A stretch of 64,000 nt of DNA from Hofstenia miamia (Eukaryota; Xenacoelomorpha; Acoela), in the NCBI GenBank assembly GCA_004352715.1, contig SCFE01000004.1, positions 3,086,948 through 3,150,947 on the forward strand. Direction: 5' to 3'. The translations under genes were made by a program, and so were the position numbers. Under the pieces are notes generated by a model. It had not been told where the DNA came from. It did no database searches and saw only the letters and a list, made by a program, of their open reading frames with translations. Below, piece after piece: positions 37,340 through 49,300 of the stretch (positions are counted from its first letter, which is position 1; each line of letters opens with the position of its first letter).

Positions 37340-39165
37340 AATCGTTGCTAATAGCCAAACACTCATTGAATATTTCATGATATTAGAAAACGCTTCGTAC
37401 TATAACCATTTCTGTTTTGACTTTCCATGCTCAGATCTCTGTCTTATAGTTAATTATTCGAATATTCTAAAAGTGGATAAACCCACTAAATTTTGGAAAA
37501 GAAAACGAGAAAAATCAAAAAAATGTTTCTAAAAACTTCGACAGCATTTAAAAATCGAAAACTGGAATTCCACAGATTCATCATTAACACTTAAGGAAGC
37601 GCTATCAAATTTTACAAAAACTTTACTTTTCTATTTGGATATATATTACCCATAAAAATATGTTATCATTCGAATATTCACAAAAACCAGAAATGTTTTA
37701 AAATCATGGATTGATTCAAAATGCATTGATTTAATCGAACAAAAAAACAGAAGTAGAAAAACTACATCAATTTTCAAACTAAGGAAAATCATAATGTCTA
37801 TAAAACTGCACGAAATTTATGCAATGTTGCTATAAGGAAAGCATGTAATAATTATTCTCGTTCAGAATATCAAAATCTTTTATCCCAAAAAATAAATGGA
37901 AATTTATTAACAATTTATTGAATAGAAAAAACATGAAAACTGGAATAGAAAAAATATAATATGCAGATAAATCCATTATAAATAAAAAAAATCTGCAATG
38001 CTTTCAATGAAGTTTTTCCAAATTTAGGAAAATACAATGGTATGAATGTACTTTTTTCTTTAATGAAACTAAGTCAACTCCACCCTTTTTCGTCTTTCAT
38101 TTTTCAACTAAATATGAAATAATAATAACTCGCTGCTAAAATGCACAGCTGACTTAATAGCTTAATCGATATGTTACATCTTAAATGAATGTATAAGGTA
38201 TTCCTTTTTTCCAGAAGAATTAAAATTGGCAAATTAAACGCCGCTATTTAAAAAAGACGATTCCAAAGAATACTTAAATTATAGACCCATTTCAATCACT
38301 TCTCCAATCGGCAAAGTATTAGAACTAATTATTTTTAATTAAATTAATGAGCATCTTTGCAAACATGATCTTTACTCCAAAGCACAACAGGGTTTTCTTA
38401 AAGGTATTTCTACGAGCGACACTTTGAGATAAGCTATTGAAAAATAGGAGAAAAACAATAGATGATACTGAATACTCAGCAGTAGCATGCTTAAAACTTT
38501 CGAAAGCATTTGATTCGATTGATCATAGTATGTTTCTACAAAATTTAAACATCTAGGTTTTTCTAATGCCAGTGTAGGTCTCATATCTAGTTATTTGTAT
38601 AATCATATGCAACGAGTAAAGCTTAATGAATCTTTTTCAGAGTGGGTTTGTAAGAAATTGAGTCTCACAGGGAATTATTTTGGGTCTCTTACTATTTAAC
38701 TGTCCTAAGGACTTTCTTCAAAATAATAAATAATACTTTTCCATATAACAAAATTGACATTCTTCCAGCAAAAATAATTACTAAACAAAACAAAAGAAAG
38801 CATTTAATTGAACCAATTCTATAAATATATGGAATGAATTACCAAAATATATCAAACAAATAAATAGATTAAAAAACTTGAAGATTGACATTAATGAATA
38901 CTTTTACACCTTTAATATAAAAAGACTAAAATAGCGAGTTTATAAATTTTGCAATCCTGACTACTCTATTAATAGAAACTAACATCGCCATAACCCAAGG
39001 TTATTATTATTATTATTTGTTTTGTTTTATTATATTTTGTTTGCCTTTCTTTTCTTGACACTTTCAGAATTGTTATCAGTATTCTTTATTGTTCAAACAA
39101 TTTCCGAATATAGATATTTCTTCTTCTTCTTCTTTTTCTTCTTATTCTTCTTCTTCTTCTAATTA
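37340..39165 (+). pseudogene. LINE family A, heavily decayed copy, endonuclease C-term to 3' tail
   Basis: Plus-strand translation in broken frames parallels the copy at 1781-4262: FMILENASYYNHFCF, the SDL remnant of SDHC, SNILKVDKP, LRQHLKIENWNS, RPISITSPIGKV, LSKAFDSIDHSMFL. An internal deletion joins the GPLLFN box (38700) to the extreme C-terminus (38700-38940). The 3' UTR (38960-39120) ends in a TTC-rich tail. It is far more degraded than the 1781-4262 copy, so the family was active at more than one time. Confidence 0.8.
39117..39162. repeat. (TTC)n-rich tail
   Basis: An imperfect TTC repeat at the 3' end of the LINE family A copy, probably its 3' tail. Confidence 0.8.
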
Positions 39166-39610
39166 AAGTGACTTAATATTAATGTATGAATTAATTGATG
39201 TGTACTATGTTTGAAGGCTGTTGAGATTTATTGCTATGAGAGTTAGTTGAAATAACCATTTTCTTAATAACATTATTTATTTGTTTTGCAAAATTAAGTT
39301 GAGAATAAAAAATTCTACCTAAATATTTAAATGAATTAACTTGTTCTAAGTGTTTCATTAAATTTCAATTATACTGAGAAATATTTATGCAATTATGGTT
39401 AGATTTAGGTCAACTTTAACAAAATTACGTTTTATAGGGGTTTATTTTTAGTCTTAGTGTAGCAAAATATTGTGCAAGAGAAATTTTATAGCAATTTCAG
39501 GCGAATTATGTGAACTAAATAACATATTATCATCAACATATTGTATGACATTACATGTGGACTGATTTCTCAAATCCCTTACATATATATTGAATAGCAA
39601 ATGTCCCAAA
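39166..39610 (-). pseudogene. LINE family A-related RT fragment
   Basis: Bases 39166-39610 read in minus orientation follow the RT section at 2280-2760 (CATTAT...TTATT and AATATTTTGC blocks), including a degraded catalytic box near 39540 (QYVDDN). It meets the tail of the plus-strand copy, so two LINE pieces face each other end to end. Confidence 0.5.
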
Positions 39611-41437
39611 ATTGTTACTTTTTAATAAAATTTTAGCCAGAGAAAACTTAACAAATTGAATTACAAAAGATAAGCGTTTAGCAGAAATATTTCCAAATCT
39701 ATTGATTACTTCATGAATAGCGGGAGTGTCAGTTAAAAGTATTTGTAGCATCAACAAAGATTCAAGTTGCTCTTCTCCCACTGTACTGTGAATGTAAGCG
39801 ATGGCTCTAAATTAGAAAAATATTTTTCTACTTTGCCAGTTGTAATGGGAAATGTTTCTAATAGCTGCAAAATTGCTGAAAGGTTGGGAAATGAAGTTCT
39901 ACAGTGATTTAAGGCTTTTAGAGCAGAGGTTTGACGATCACCTATTGACACCTTTATCCAATTTTTGTACCATAGCTCGGTTTCACTGTTCACACTCTAA
40001 TGCTAAAGCTTGATCTTGTAGCAAATGTGGGTACATTTCAACAACTTCGTTTCCTCTTCCCATACAAAGTCATTTTTTTCTGATAAAGAAACAGGAACGA
40101 ATCCGTAAAAATTTGCTGCATTTCTCGGATGAGAACCAAATCATAGTTCTATGTCATTGACAACAGCATATATTGTAGGATAATACATTTATATTCTGTA
40201 GTAGGCTTACAGAGTTTATTCACTTCCTCCATTTGTGGCACCATATATCAATCTTTTTGGAATTGTCCTTTTTTCTAAAACAGTATCCAAAGTCTTAGAA
40301 ATTTGTAAAGCTTCTCAGCTGATCTCATCTCTCTTATACAGTCAGTTATATTTTGAATACTTCTCATAACTTCTAGCTCCATTTTGAATTTGTCTTGCGA
40401 TAAGTAACACAATCCCACATACAAAATCCAGAACTATGATTTCTACAACAAATTCGGACTATTCAATTGAGTTAATTAATGAAAAGCAGTGTTTCTTGAA
40501 TCTGTTGCTTAAAATTCAGTCTGCACAACATTTCAAGAGATTTTGGAAACACACAATGAAAATGGCAGTGTGGCGTTCAAAAGCCGTGTTATGTAAAGTG
40601 ATACGAGTTGTTTATGGAGATATGAGAACCAGCTTCCTCATTTATGTATGATTTCAGAAGTTCTGTCCTTTTTGCTGCAATGATAATGATATTTTCATTT
40701 AATGAAAAAGTTTCATCATCTTGTACATTAATCTCTCAACAATAACACTACTTTCAGCTTCTAAGAGACAAGATCACCTAGGATTCTCTTGGCTTTGAAT
40801 AGTTCATTAGAATTTGCAGCAGATTGTGTTGAAGGGCATCCCAACTTCACAACGTACTATTTACAGTTCAAATTGCTTGTCAGAATATTTGCTCTTTCAT
40901 CATCAATAAAATAAAGACGATAAAAAATGACAAGCAGAAAGCAAAAAGTTTTCTTTAAATCATTTCTACTAAAAACGAGGAAGAAACACATATCTCCTTA
41001 CCACACATTTTTAATGCGTTTTGGATGAAAAACAAACAATTATTTCCTGTGTAGTAGAGACACAATGCATCTAAAAAAACATAGTTCGACATTTTTTTAG
41101 TAAAATCGCCTGTATAGCCCACTACTATTTTAATGCAAAACATTTTGTTAAATTGAATTTTGCAGGCAAGGCGGCAAATTTAATATGCTCAGTAATGTAA
41201 TGACAGAGATTTAAAAAATATATTTAAAATGAAAACGGAACCACTTATTCAATCTCATGGTAGTAGAATGAAAATTGTACAATATTTTTTTAGTCACAAA
41301 GAAGGGTTGTGCACCCTTGAGATAGCAGGTAATTAGTAATTTAAAATGATTTTTACCTATTATAAACGTTAATAGAAAAATTCCATGGTGATGGAGTATC
41401 CTAGTATCCCCATGATCCCCCTCTGGCTACGCCATTG
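39611..41437 (-). pseudogene. hAT transposase remnant (ZMYM1/DUF4371-like) with one TIR
   Basis: On the minus strand, 39993-39780 encodes SALKALNHCRTSFPNLSAIL, then TFPITTGKVEKYFSNLE, the hAT C-terminal dimerisation block. After a frame break, 39781-39611 gives MGEEQLESLLMLQI and IHEVINRFGNISAKRL. Upstream pieces include KLGCPSTQSAANSNELFKAK near 40800 (cf. CPTRW). The outer end at about 41437, read inwards, is CAATGGCGTAGCCAGAGGGG, a typical terminus of this hAT group (normally CAGTGGCGTAGCC). Multiple stops and frameshifts. Confidence 0.75.
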
Positions 41438-42624
41438 TGGTCAACCTCCCAAAACATCCAGCACTGACAAGTTAGTGTTGATATGGTTGCCCTGAGCCAA
41501 CCCCAGGCTGGCACCTAATGAATTGAGGGAGAATTGGATAATTATTATATAGGAGATTAGCTTGAGGTTGGCTAAACAAATATTAAACAGGCTTGGTATA
41601 TATGGACAAATCACAGCAAATACAGTTTTGCTATCCAACAATCAAAGACTAAATTGCTTTGCAATTCGCAGAGCACAGATGAACAACACAGCAGAAGAAT
41701 TGGGTACATATTATTCAGTAATGAATAGAAGTTTGAACTAAATCCACAGAGCTGCAAAACAATGTTGGATACTTTATATAAAAAAACTGTCATATTTGTG
41801 GCAGCAGTATAATTGTCTACGCCTACTTCATGCCAGATGGCACTCAAAAGATGATCAAATTGATAGTGACCTCAACCCTTGTTATTATATTCATTTGTTT
41901 GATAAGGAAATGCTTTGTGATTTAGGGCATCAAGATGTTTTCCAACAGGATGAAAAATCAATTTTATTTTATTTTCTGTTCCAACTTTTATTTTGTGGGA
42001 ATATTCCTATACAGAATATCCTCACCTATTTGCTATTCTCCATTTATGGTCACGTATATTCACGTGTTAAGCTCTTAACCCTAACACATTTGTTGTACGC
42101 ATAAAAATTGGCTTTATAGTACACTAATACACTATGTGTCACTATACTCAGCAGTGTTATTGTCCTTCTGTACTTACATTACTTTTTTATTAAAATATTG
42201 TTGCAGTACAAAATTAAAATATGTTTACATTATCATAACTATTCATTACAAGAAATTATAGCAGAAATTGTTGTAGCCCTCTAACAGCAAAACAAAATGA
42301 CGTAATCAGTTATGTGATAATACAACATACTTCTTGAAATGAATATTTTCTTGTTTCTTAAATGTGTTATTTGGGTCTCCAGCATTTAAAAATCAAATAT
42401 TGATAAAACTTACAGATGAATTTAGCTGAGTGTCTATTATACAAATTGCCGGAAAAAATTTGTCTTGATCCTTTTCAATAATCAATAACTTGTTCGCACA
42501 ACTTAACTCTTAAATTCATTAAATGCAAAATTGACTCAAGAAATTCAAATGATACAGATAAGATCTTTACATTATTTTATAGTATTAGCATTAACCAATT
42601 AACATTGATGATGTAATTGAACAT
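41438..42624. other. Intergenic, nothing recognised
   Basis: Two overlapping frames of 66 to 102 codons occur at 41441-42104 on either strand. None shows a known domain or coding bias that I can see. Confidence 0.45.
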
Positions 42625-42628
42625 CTGG

Positions 42629-42809
42629 TGTAGAATCACTGGGGTGTGATTCTAGCGAACTCAAAGAGAATACAGTTCAAACTATTTTCATTTACAAAAT
42701 ACATTGCTCTATATATACAAGTTATTTACAATATTTACAAATACCAGTCACTAACAAGAAAAGCGCGAGGTCTGGCTGATAAATAGTAACAACTACCAGC
42801 GATGCTACA
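42629..42809 (-). repeat. TRIM LTR (3' LTR in minus orientation)
   Basis: 181 bp, TGTAG...CTACA. One difference from its partner, a C/T change in the ATTTT(C/T)ATTTAC stretch. Confidence 0.92.
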
Positions 42810-42896
42810 CGCCGCCCCAAGCCAGACTCGGCGACTTTTCTTGTGTGCCCAATGGAGGAGGATTTGGTCCAAAAGGATCCATTCGACAGCTCTTCA

Positions 42897-43153
42897 CTCA
42901 AACATGCAAAACTAAGGCGTAGGCTTGGCTGACTCCTATCGATTGGGTTAATCTTGTGGAGAGGCATCAGATGCATCAGATTTAACCTTTGAAACCATGT
43001 CCATCATCAATTGTGGCTGGCGATGACTGAGAACAAGAGATTAAAAACCATCTTCTTTGCAGCGTCATTACAAGCTCCTTGCTCAAACATGCAAAAACTA
43101 AGGCGTAGACTCGGCTGACTCCTATCGATTGGGTTAATCTTGCAGAGAGGCAT
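42897..43153. repeat. Direct repeat inside the TRIM interior
   Basis: Bases 42897-42968 and 43082-43153 are near-identical ~72-bp direct repeats (both contain TCCTATCGATTGGGTTAATC). On the minus strand each can encode KINPIDRSQPSLRLSF. The repeat flanks the middle of the interior. Confidence 0.85.
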
Positions 43154-43195
43154 TGGAATGTTCTGCATCACATCAGGGTCCTGTCACGGTCGCCA

Positions 43196-43376
43196 TGTAG
43201 AATCACTGGGGTGTGATTCTAGCGAACTCAAAGAGAATACAGTTCAAACTATTTTTATTTACAAAATACATTGCTCTATATATACAAGTTATTTACAATA
43301 TTTACAAATACCAGTCACTAACAAGAAAAGCGCGAGGTCTGGCTGATAAATAGTAACAACTACCAGCGATGCTACA
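43196..43376 (-). repeat. TRIM LTR (5' LTR in minus orientation)
   Basis: Partner of 42629-42809. The PBS-like sequence adjoins it at 43195 going leftward. Confidence 0.92.
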
Positions 43377-43380
43377 CTGG

Positions 43381-44280
43381 CATTTGGCATTTTCATGAAA
43401 TTAAATTCAATTCCATCTACTTCATTTTTCCCTTTATAAATTGACATATGGGATAAAAATTTTTTGCAAAATTTTGATTTGTGAATAACTATGGCTACAA
43501 ACAATTTTTTTTTGCTTTGCAATAGTATTTAAACAATTGATGATGAGCTAGGTACTAAACTAGTTTAAGATATATAAATTTGTAAAAAACCTTTTTCACC
43601 TTGAGTTTAGCATAGTGTATAATCTATGCCGCACTTTCACTAGTTATTTGGTGACGTCACATGGCACTGTTTAAATTTCTTGTAATGTGAGCCTAATTTC
43701 TTCCTATGATAAGGATGTGGTGTCTTGTTATATTTTTTTCTTAAATACTTGATAAATAATAGTAAATAGTTGAAATGAAAAACTCTAAGTGGTTTCTGTT
43801 ATAATATTTATGGTTATTATAGTCCAATTGCAGTCCAACATATACCAAAGAACCCACCCTAAACCACCCTAATGACTGACACCCCCCTTTAAGAAAATTA
43901 AAATTTAATTGATGCTCTTTCTAAAAAACTTTATTTCGTTAAAATCAGTTAAGAATTGACTGAGCTACGATCTTGCAAAGTTTGGGTATATGAAATGAAG
44001 AAATTTCAAGAAAGTTAGTTAAACTATGGGTTGCTAGAGGTCGCATTTAGAAACTGGGGTTTAGTGGAAGTGACGTTGTTTTGGGAATAATTTATGGACC
44101 CTGTTGGGCATTTAATGAATGCTCACTTAAGAAACAAGTTGTTTGATGTGGCTTACAGATTGAGTAGACTTTGTAAGGCAAAAACTTGTGAACTGTTTGA
44201 TGAAAAGTAGTTAGTAAATGTGAGATTGTTAATAATATTATTACGGTAAAATTGGTAAGTTATAAACACGATAACACACC
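43381..44280. other. Intergenic, nothing recognised
   Basis: No coding frame or repeat boundary supported. Confidence 0.45.
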
Positions 44281-44283
44281 ATC

Positions 44284-44315
44284 GGGGTGTGGTGGGCGGT
44301 GGAGGGTGGGTGGGT
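44284..44315 (+). other. G-rich tract with G-quadruplex pattern
   Basis: Within 32 bases there are five G-runs of three or more: GGGG, GGG, GGG, GGG, GGG, spaced by 1-7 bases. This is a strong G4-forming pattern and stands out against the AT-rich surroundings. Confidence 0.7.
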
Positions 44316-47300
44316 TAGTAAGGCCGTTAAAAAATAGTGCATGAATCACTATACTTTGATGACTTTCTGCTCTTCTCTAAAAGCCATCTTGTTAAATTTA
44401 ATATTCTAATTATTAAATGTTTAGACAGCCAATACTCTGTCAATTCTTATCCTATTCCTTAGCTGCTTCCACCATTGTTTAGAACTCCTTCAGTTCTATA
44501 TCACAATGTTTTTAGTTTATTTTTAATTACTATTCCCTTTGAGTAATTAACACTAATTTCAACTTTCGAATTTCTACTAAACAACATAGACTGATGAATT
44601 TCGGAAAGCCAATACTCTACGACTACTAAAGTTATGGACTAATGTTATATACCAAAATGTGCACGCTGACTAGCTGAAACTATATTTCATTTTTCGAGTT
44701 TTTCTATACTGTTCACACAGTGTCTGCCAAACAAAATTATTAATTTTTCACATTTGTAAGATTTGATTATTATAATTAATGGAGTAGACCAACTTTGGAT
44801 ACCTATTACTCTATGAATTTTAATGCTGTCAACACAGCTTAAATATTATTTGATGCGCGCTGAATAGCTCTATGATAAACTAATTTTTATTTTTTAAAAT
44901 TCATACATTTTCCCCATTTTTAGAGCAATAAGTACGATCGATTGAAATCGTCATTTTTACTACATAACACATTCTGTTACTAAATGGAAATTCCTTTGGC
45001 TTGTCTATAGCAAACTGATTTTAAAAACGCGGTGGTCATAATTCAGAAGGCTACTGCAAAGCCAAGTTTGACGCTATAGTCACAAAAATTATATCATTCT
45101 CTAGCTAATCAAAAGTTGCATGTGTCAATGTTCATCGATTTTCGATCATCCTATATTAACATATTATTTAATATAAGAAACTTCTCGGCGCCAAGGCGCC
45201 TCTTGGCTCTTATCATATAAACTTTTTTAGATGTAAAATTTAATTTGCAATCGAATGCACTAGGTGCGAAGCCCATATGATGAAAACTCACAGAGATATT
45301 GGTGAATATTTTGTAAAATATCACTTGAGAAAGGTTGGGCTTTTCTAGATGATAAAGAAAAGTCCGAATTTATTATTTCATTGTCTCACTAATGTATTAA
45401 CATAGCAAATTTCATACACGAGAAATTGAAGATAATATTTCTCAGATTATTAAATTAGTGAAATACATAACTGCATGCAATATTACTACATTATTACTAT
45501 ATTAATGGGTAATAGTGTCTTAAGAAAGTGTTTGGGAAGAATTTAGTACTGTATATAATCTAATACATAGACGTTTAAAAACTGCATCCAATATTTGTGG
45601 GGGAGTAAAGAACATAACCCCTGTGAATAGCGAGAGAATACTGTATACTTCTATTCAATATTTTTACAATTATTTAAATCAATACACCTATATGAAAGAT
45701 TATCTGGCTATATAAACACATTAATTTCTTTTACAAGTCATCATCTACCATGATTCATACATAATTCGGCATTATAACGACTTCTAATGTCATGTCACTC
45801 TATAGTGTAGAAATGATTCTTTTTAAGAATCAAGAATAAACACATTTGCTACATAATCTCAAGTCCAACCTAGTTCAGGAAAATTCAAATAACTTTGGCT
45901 TTATCTTTACTGGGTCCACGCCCGATAATCAATCAATGAAATACTAATGGTAAATTATGTAAAACCACAAAACATTGAAATGTCCAGCTGCATAACGTCA
46001 AAGTTTTGACTCTTCGGTTATAAATATATATATATATATATTCTAACCAAAATGAGGCTACAATTTAAAATATGAGTTATTTATATCTAAATTGTTTACA
46101 TTGTGTGCAACTACAAGAAATGTATCAAGTGAACACATTATTCTACATATTTTGTTCTAACATAATTTTCAAAGAACTACTTTAATTTTCTCTTTAAAAT
46201 TCGATATGGTAAACATAAGTCTACATTATTGCTTAATATCATGTAATTTGCTGAATGCAAATCAAAATAATTTGGCAAATATACAATTTCGTTTGATTTC
46301 TGAATTCTAAATAATTTCTTTGAACATCTTGTACTAATAATTGGTTTTTCATTACAAAAATAATCAGATGCTGTTATTGTAGTTTTCCCATTATAAATTA
46401 AAGAGTTATATGTAAGGCAACCAAAAATGCTAAATGATCGCCTTTTGTTTTTAGGCAGCATTGTATTAAGCTTACTATAAACATATTTATAGACATGAAA
46501 TTTCACTGGTTGTTTGTTTTATTGTGCTACAATAAGGCAAATTTTGTATTAAATCAACAGTTAGTAGGTTAGACATTCATCATATTTCAGTTCTAAGGGC
46601 CAAGATTAACTCATTTGGGTCAGAAAAATTACTGAAAATTTTCCAATGAAATATTTCATAAAAAATTGGATATCTTTTGTCCTAAAAACATGAAAATATA
46701 CGTTTATTTTTACAATTGAATAAGAAAATTTGTGTAATTTGTTACATAAATGCACTGTTTAAATCATTGGGTTACATTTTTTAATTTTGCAGATTACTTT
46801 TTGGTTGCCTTAGTTACATGTAAAATTTAACAACTAACAATAAGTTTATAATATAAAGTTGTATACCCAATGCACTAAATTCTGAAGTTTTCTATGTGAT
46901 GACCACCAGCGTGGTGAAACAAAAGAAGGGGTTGATAAAATTCAACTTTTAAATGAATTCAATTAAATTTTTCTTGGTGTAAAACAAAGGCACAGTAGAG
47001 CTAATTTATTATTTTTTAATATATATTCTGAATGTATTGATCACTTTGAATAACTGGTATTAAATACTCCCAAATCTTTCATATCATTTGTAAAAGACCG
47101 ATGGAAGCATTGAAAATTTTATATATTTTGTATATTTGCGATAGTTTTGCTAAAATTGAAAAGTGATTTTGCAAAATAAAATTTGATTAATACACTTAAT
47201 GACATTATCTATTTCATTTTGGATATATTGATGAAACGTGTTGTATATATAAATTTTGCATCATCTGAAAATAATCAACAACTACTATTACATAATTCTG

Positions 47301-47327
47301 GCAGATTGTCTATAAAAGTGCTTGAGA
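44316..47327. other. Intergenic; contains one repeat copy and an unidentified frame
   Basis: The stretch 45340-45450 is a partial copy of the inverted-repeat family at 52742/54562. A (TA)n run lies at 46024-46041. An unidentified 109-codon frame is listed separately. Otherwise nothing is recognised. Confidence 0.45.
46177..46506 (-). CDS. Unidentified 109-codon open frame
   Basis: I do not recognise this frame. It begins MKFHVYKYVYSKLNTMLPKN, is Lys/Asn/Tyr-rich and contains SIFGCLTYNSLI and STRCSKKLFRIQ. It ends in a basic ILKRKLK. There is no signal peptide and no obvious motif. A frame this long is unusual in sequence this AT-rich, so it may be an exon or a decayed repeat ORF, but chance is not excluded. 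Confidence 0.2.
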   Translation of the reverse strand: MKFHVYKYVYSKLNTMLPKNKRRSFSIFGCLTYNSLIYNGKTTITASDYFCNEKPIISTRCSKKLFRIQKSNEIVYLPNYFDLHSANYMILSNNVDLCLPYRILKRKLK

Positions 47328-47470
47328 CAAGAGATGGAAGTGGGCTGGGTCGACCCATGGGATAAAGGTGGCACAAAAACATTCTTGAGTTGAGAAAAAC
47401 CACTAAAATAATGTCAATTTTAGAGATTTTACTCAAGTGAAACAAATGAAAATCCAATGTTGCATAACAC
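47328..47470 (+). mobile_element. hAT MITE end, same family as 53202-53590
   Basis: The stretch from CAAGAGATGGAAGTGGG (47328) matches the right terminus of the element at 53590 read inwards, including the TGACC/CGACC CATGGG region and TTTTAGAGATT. Only this end is found; the other is missing or lost. Confidence 0.55.
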
Positions 47471-47531
47471 CTTATTCAGTCAAACAATTCTAATGGCCCT
47501 TCAGGAAATTTAAACTAATTGGTGAAATGAT

Positions 47532-47987
47532 GCAACCCTCAGTGTATTGTCGTGTATACACGAAAAAATACAGGGAACGACTGAATTTGATACATACATG
47601 TACATACACGAACAATTTTGAGCTACATACATGATACACGCTGACAAAAATAAGCGTCAGATTTTGAATACATGATATACACTGACAGGCCCGCAACCCC
47701 AAATTAAAATGACATAATAGGCTTGTGGCGTGGTGTATGGTGGGATGTTTCGTACGAATTTTAGAAATCAACATTGAAGTAAATATCAAAAACACAAAAC
47801 AAACAATTGGATAGCACAATGCACACGCACAGCATAAATAAAATAGACGATAATTTGTGTTCAGGTTTCCCGAAATACATCAAATACATACACGATTGTG
47901 TGGACTACATACTCGTACATACCTGCAAAAATCCGGATAAATACACGCTAGTTTATTTTTCCTACACGACAATGCTCTGGCAACCCT
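47532..47987. mobile_element. hAT non-autonomous element, 440 bp, 8-bp TSD GCAACCCT
   Basis: The body is 47540-47979. The left end is CAGTGTATTGTCGTGTA; the right end, read inwards, is CAGAGCATTGTCGTGTA (15 of 17 identical). Perfect 8-bp target duplications GCAACCCT lie at 47532-47539 and 47980-47987. The interior is rich in TACATACA motifs and has no transposase. CAG...CTG ends plus an 8-bp TSD identify hAT. Confidence 0.9.
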
Positions 47988-48241
47988 ACCTATTGAAATA
48001 AGAACTGTGTTGTAAAATTTAGTGACTAAGAGGAGGAGGAAATGATTTTTTAACGTTTCTTGGTTAACTTCTCCACTTCTTTATTGATTTCATTACTGAT
48101 TCAAGCAACATCAAGTAATGCGTTACACCAAATGGTATTAACAACAATGACCCAACTGTTATTAAATCTGTTACCTGAAGTTCATCTCGCATATATTGTT
48201 TTGAAACGGCGTTCAAATTCTAATATGATAAAATTCTTGAA

Positions 48242-48454
48242 ATGCAGATAAACTTTGTTAATTATCCTGTCCATAAAACTGTTGCCAATATCGTAAAACT
48301 CCCTGTAAGTGAGGCGGCTGCAGAATGTGCATTCTCACAACATAAAGTTATCCATAACAGTCTGGATGCCAGCCTAAAAGCAGAACAACTCAATAACCAA
48401 CTGCTCAGTGGTTACAAATTTGAGCCTTTTTGGGAGTGCTACAAAAAATACTGA
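48242..48454 (+). pseudogene. hAT transposase C-terminal dimerisation fragment
   Basis: Encodes NIVKLPVSEAAAECAFSQHK, then LDASLKAEQLNNQLL and a stop at 48454. This is the hAT dimerisation signature (LP.S...ER.FS..K, with ER changed to EC). No other part of the transposase is readable upstream. Confidence 0.8.
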
Positions 48455-49300
48455 GAAAGTGTAATAATTCAGGAATATTTGTAGCATTTTTAAGCATGGC
48501 TGGATACAGAAAATTAAATTAATCCAACTTCCTGCCAAAACTGCTGGATCCAGTACTTCCAATAGCTCGGTATATATCACTATATTGTTAACATTTTTAT
48601 GAATATTTATTCCTACAACATGCAGCTTCAATGTGCAATTCAAAATTGATATAATTTAAAAGCATATTATTTTCATATTTTATGGAACATAGTATCGCTG
48701 TTGGTCTGCTTTCTAAATTTTCTGAACGTTGGGGAAACATAGTTTGAACTAAAATGAAAATCTCCACGTTCTACCTTTAAAGTGATTATAAACCATGAAT
48801 AGCAAAGTATATACAATTCGAAGTTTATTGTCATATTCACATTACCAAACGCACTTAATGCCTAAATTCACCTGATTTCTATTGTATTCGTGCACGCAAT
48901 ACTAAATGTGTTAAGTAAAAAGAATTTTATAGTTACAACAGAAAACTATCTAGTCATATTGAAACTACAAAAAACACTTTTGTCCACCTCACAGTCGGAA
49001 GTGTTTTCTAAAATTCCTGCAATATAAAGTGTTACTGAGATGCCTGGGAAACATATGTGTTACTTTCCTTGCTGCACATTATCATGTGAAGAGGATGTTT
49101 ATTGCTGGACATGATGTTATTTACAGAGTTTTTGAAACAAACTATGAGGGCATTATTGCATTTGTGTAGAATATCTTCTTCTGGTAAACGCAGCGAGAAA
49201 GAAACATGCCTAATTGCTCTTCTCAGTTTTTGTTTTTGTCAATTATTCAGATGTCCAAAACATGCCGATGAAGCATATGTAATAACACTAAGAATATAAG
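48455..49300. other. Spacer, nothing recognised
   Basis: No coding frame or repeat boundary that I can support. Confidence 0.4.

Larger units (their letters stand above)
42625..43380 (-). mobile_element. TRIM: complete miniature LTR retrotransposon, 748 bp, TSD CTGG
   Basis: Two LTRs of 181 bp (42629-42809 and 43196-43376) differ at one base by inspection, begin TGTAG and end CTACA. They are flanked by CTGG on both sides (42625-42628, 43377-43380). Read on the minus strand, the base after the upstream LTR starts TGGCGACCGTGACAGGACC, a PBS-like TGG sequence. The G-rich TTGGGGCGGCG lies before the downstream LTR as a PPT. The LTR holds TATATATAG and AATAAA in that orientation. The 386-bp interior has no Gag/Pol. 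It is non-autonomous and, from LTR identity, recent. Confidence 0.92.

Noticed and set aside
42629-43376. Simple local tandem duplication
   Set aside because: TG...CA ends, TSD CTGG and PBS/PPT positions show it is an LTR element, not a segmental copy.
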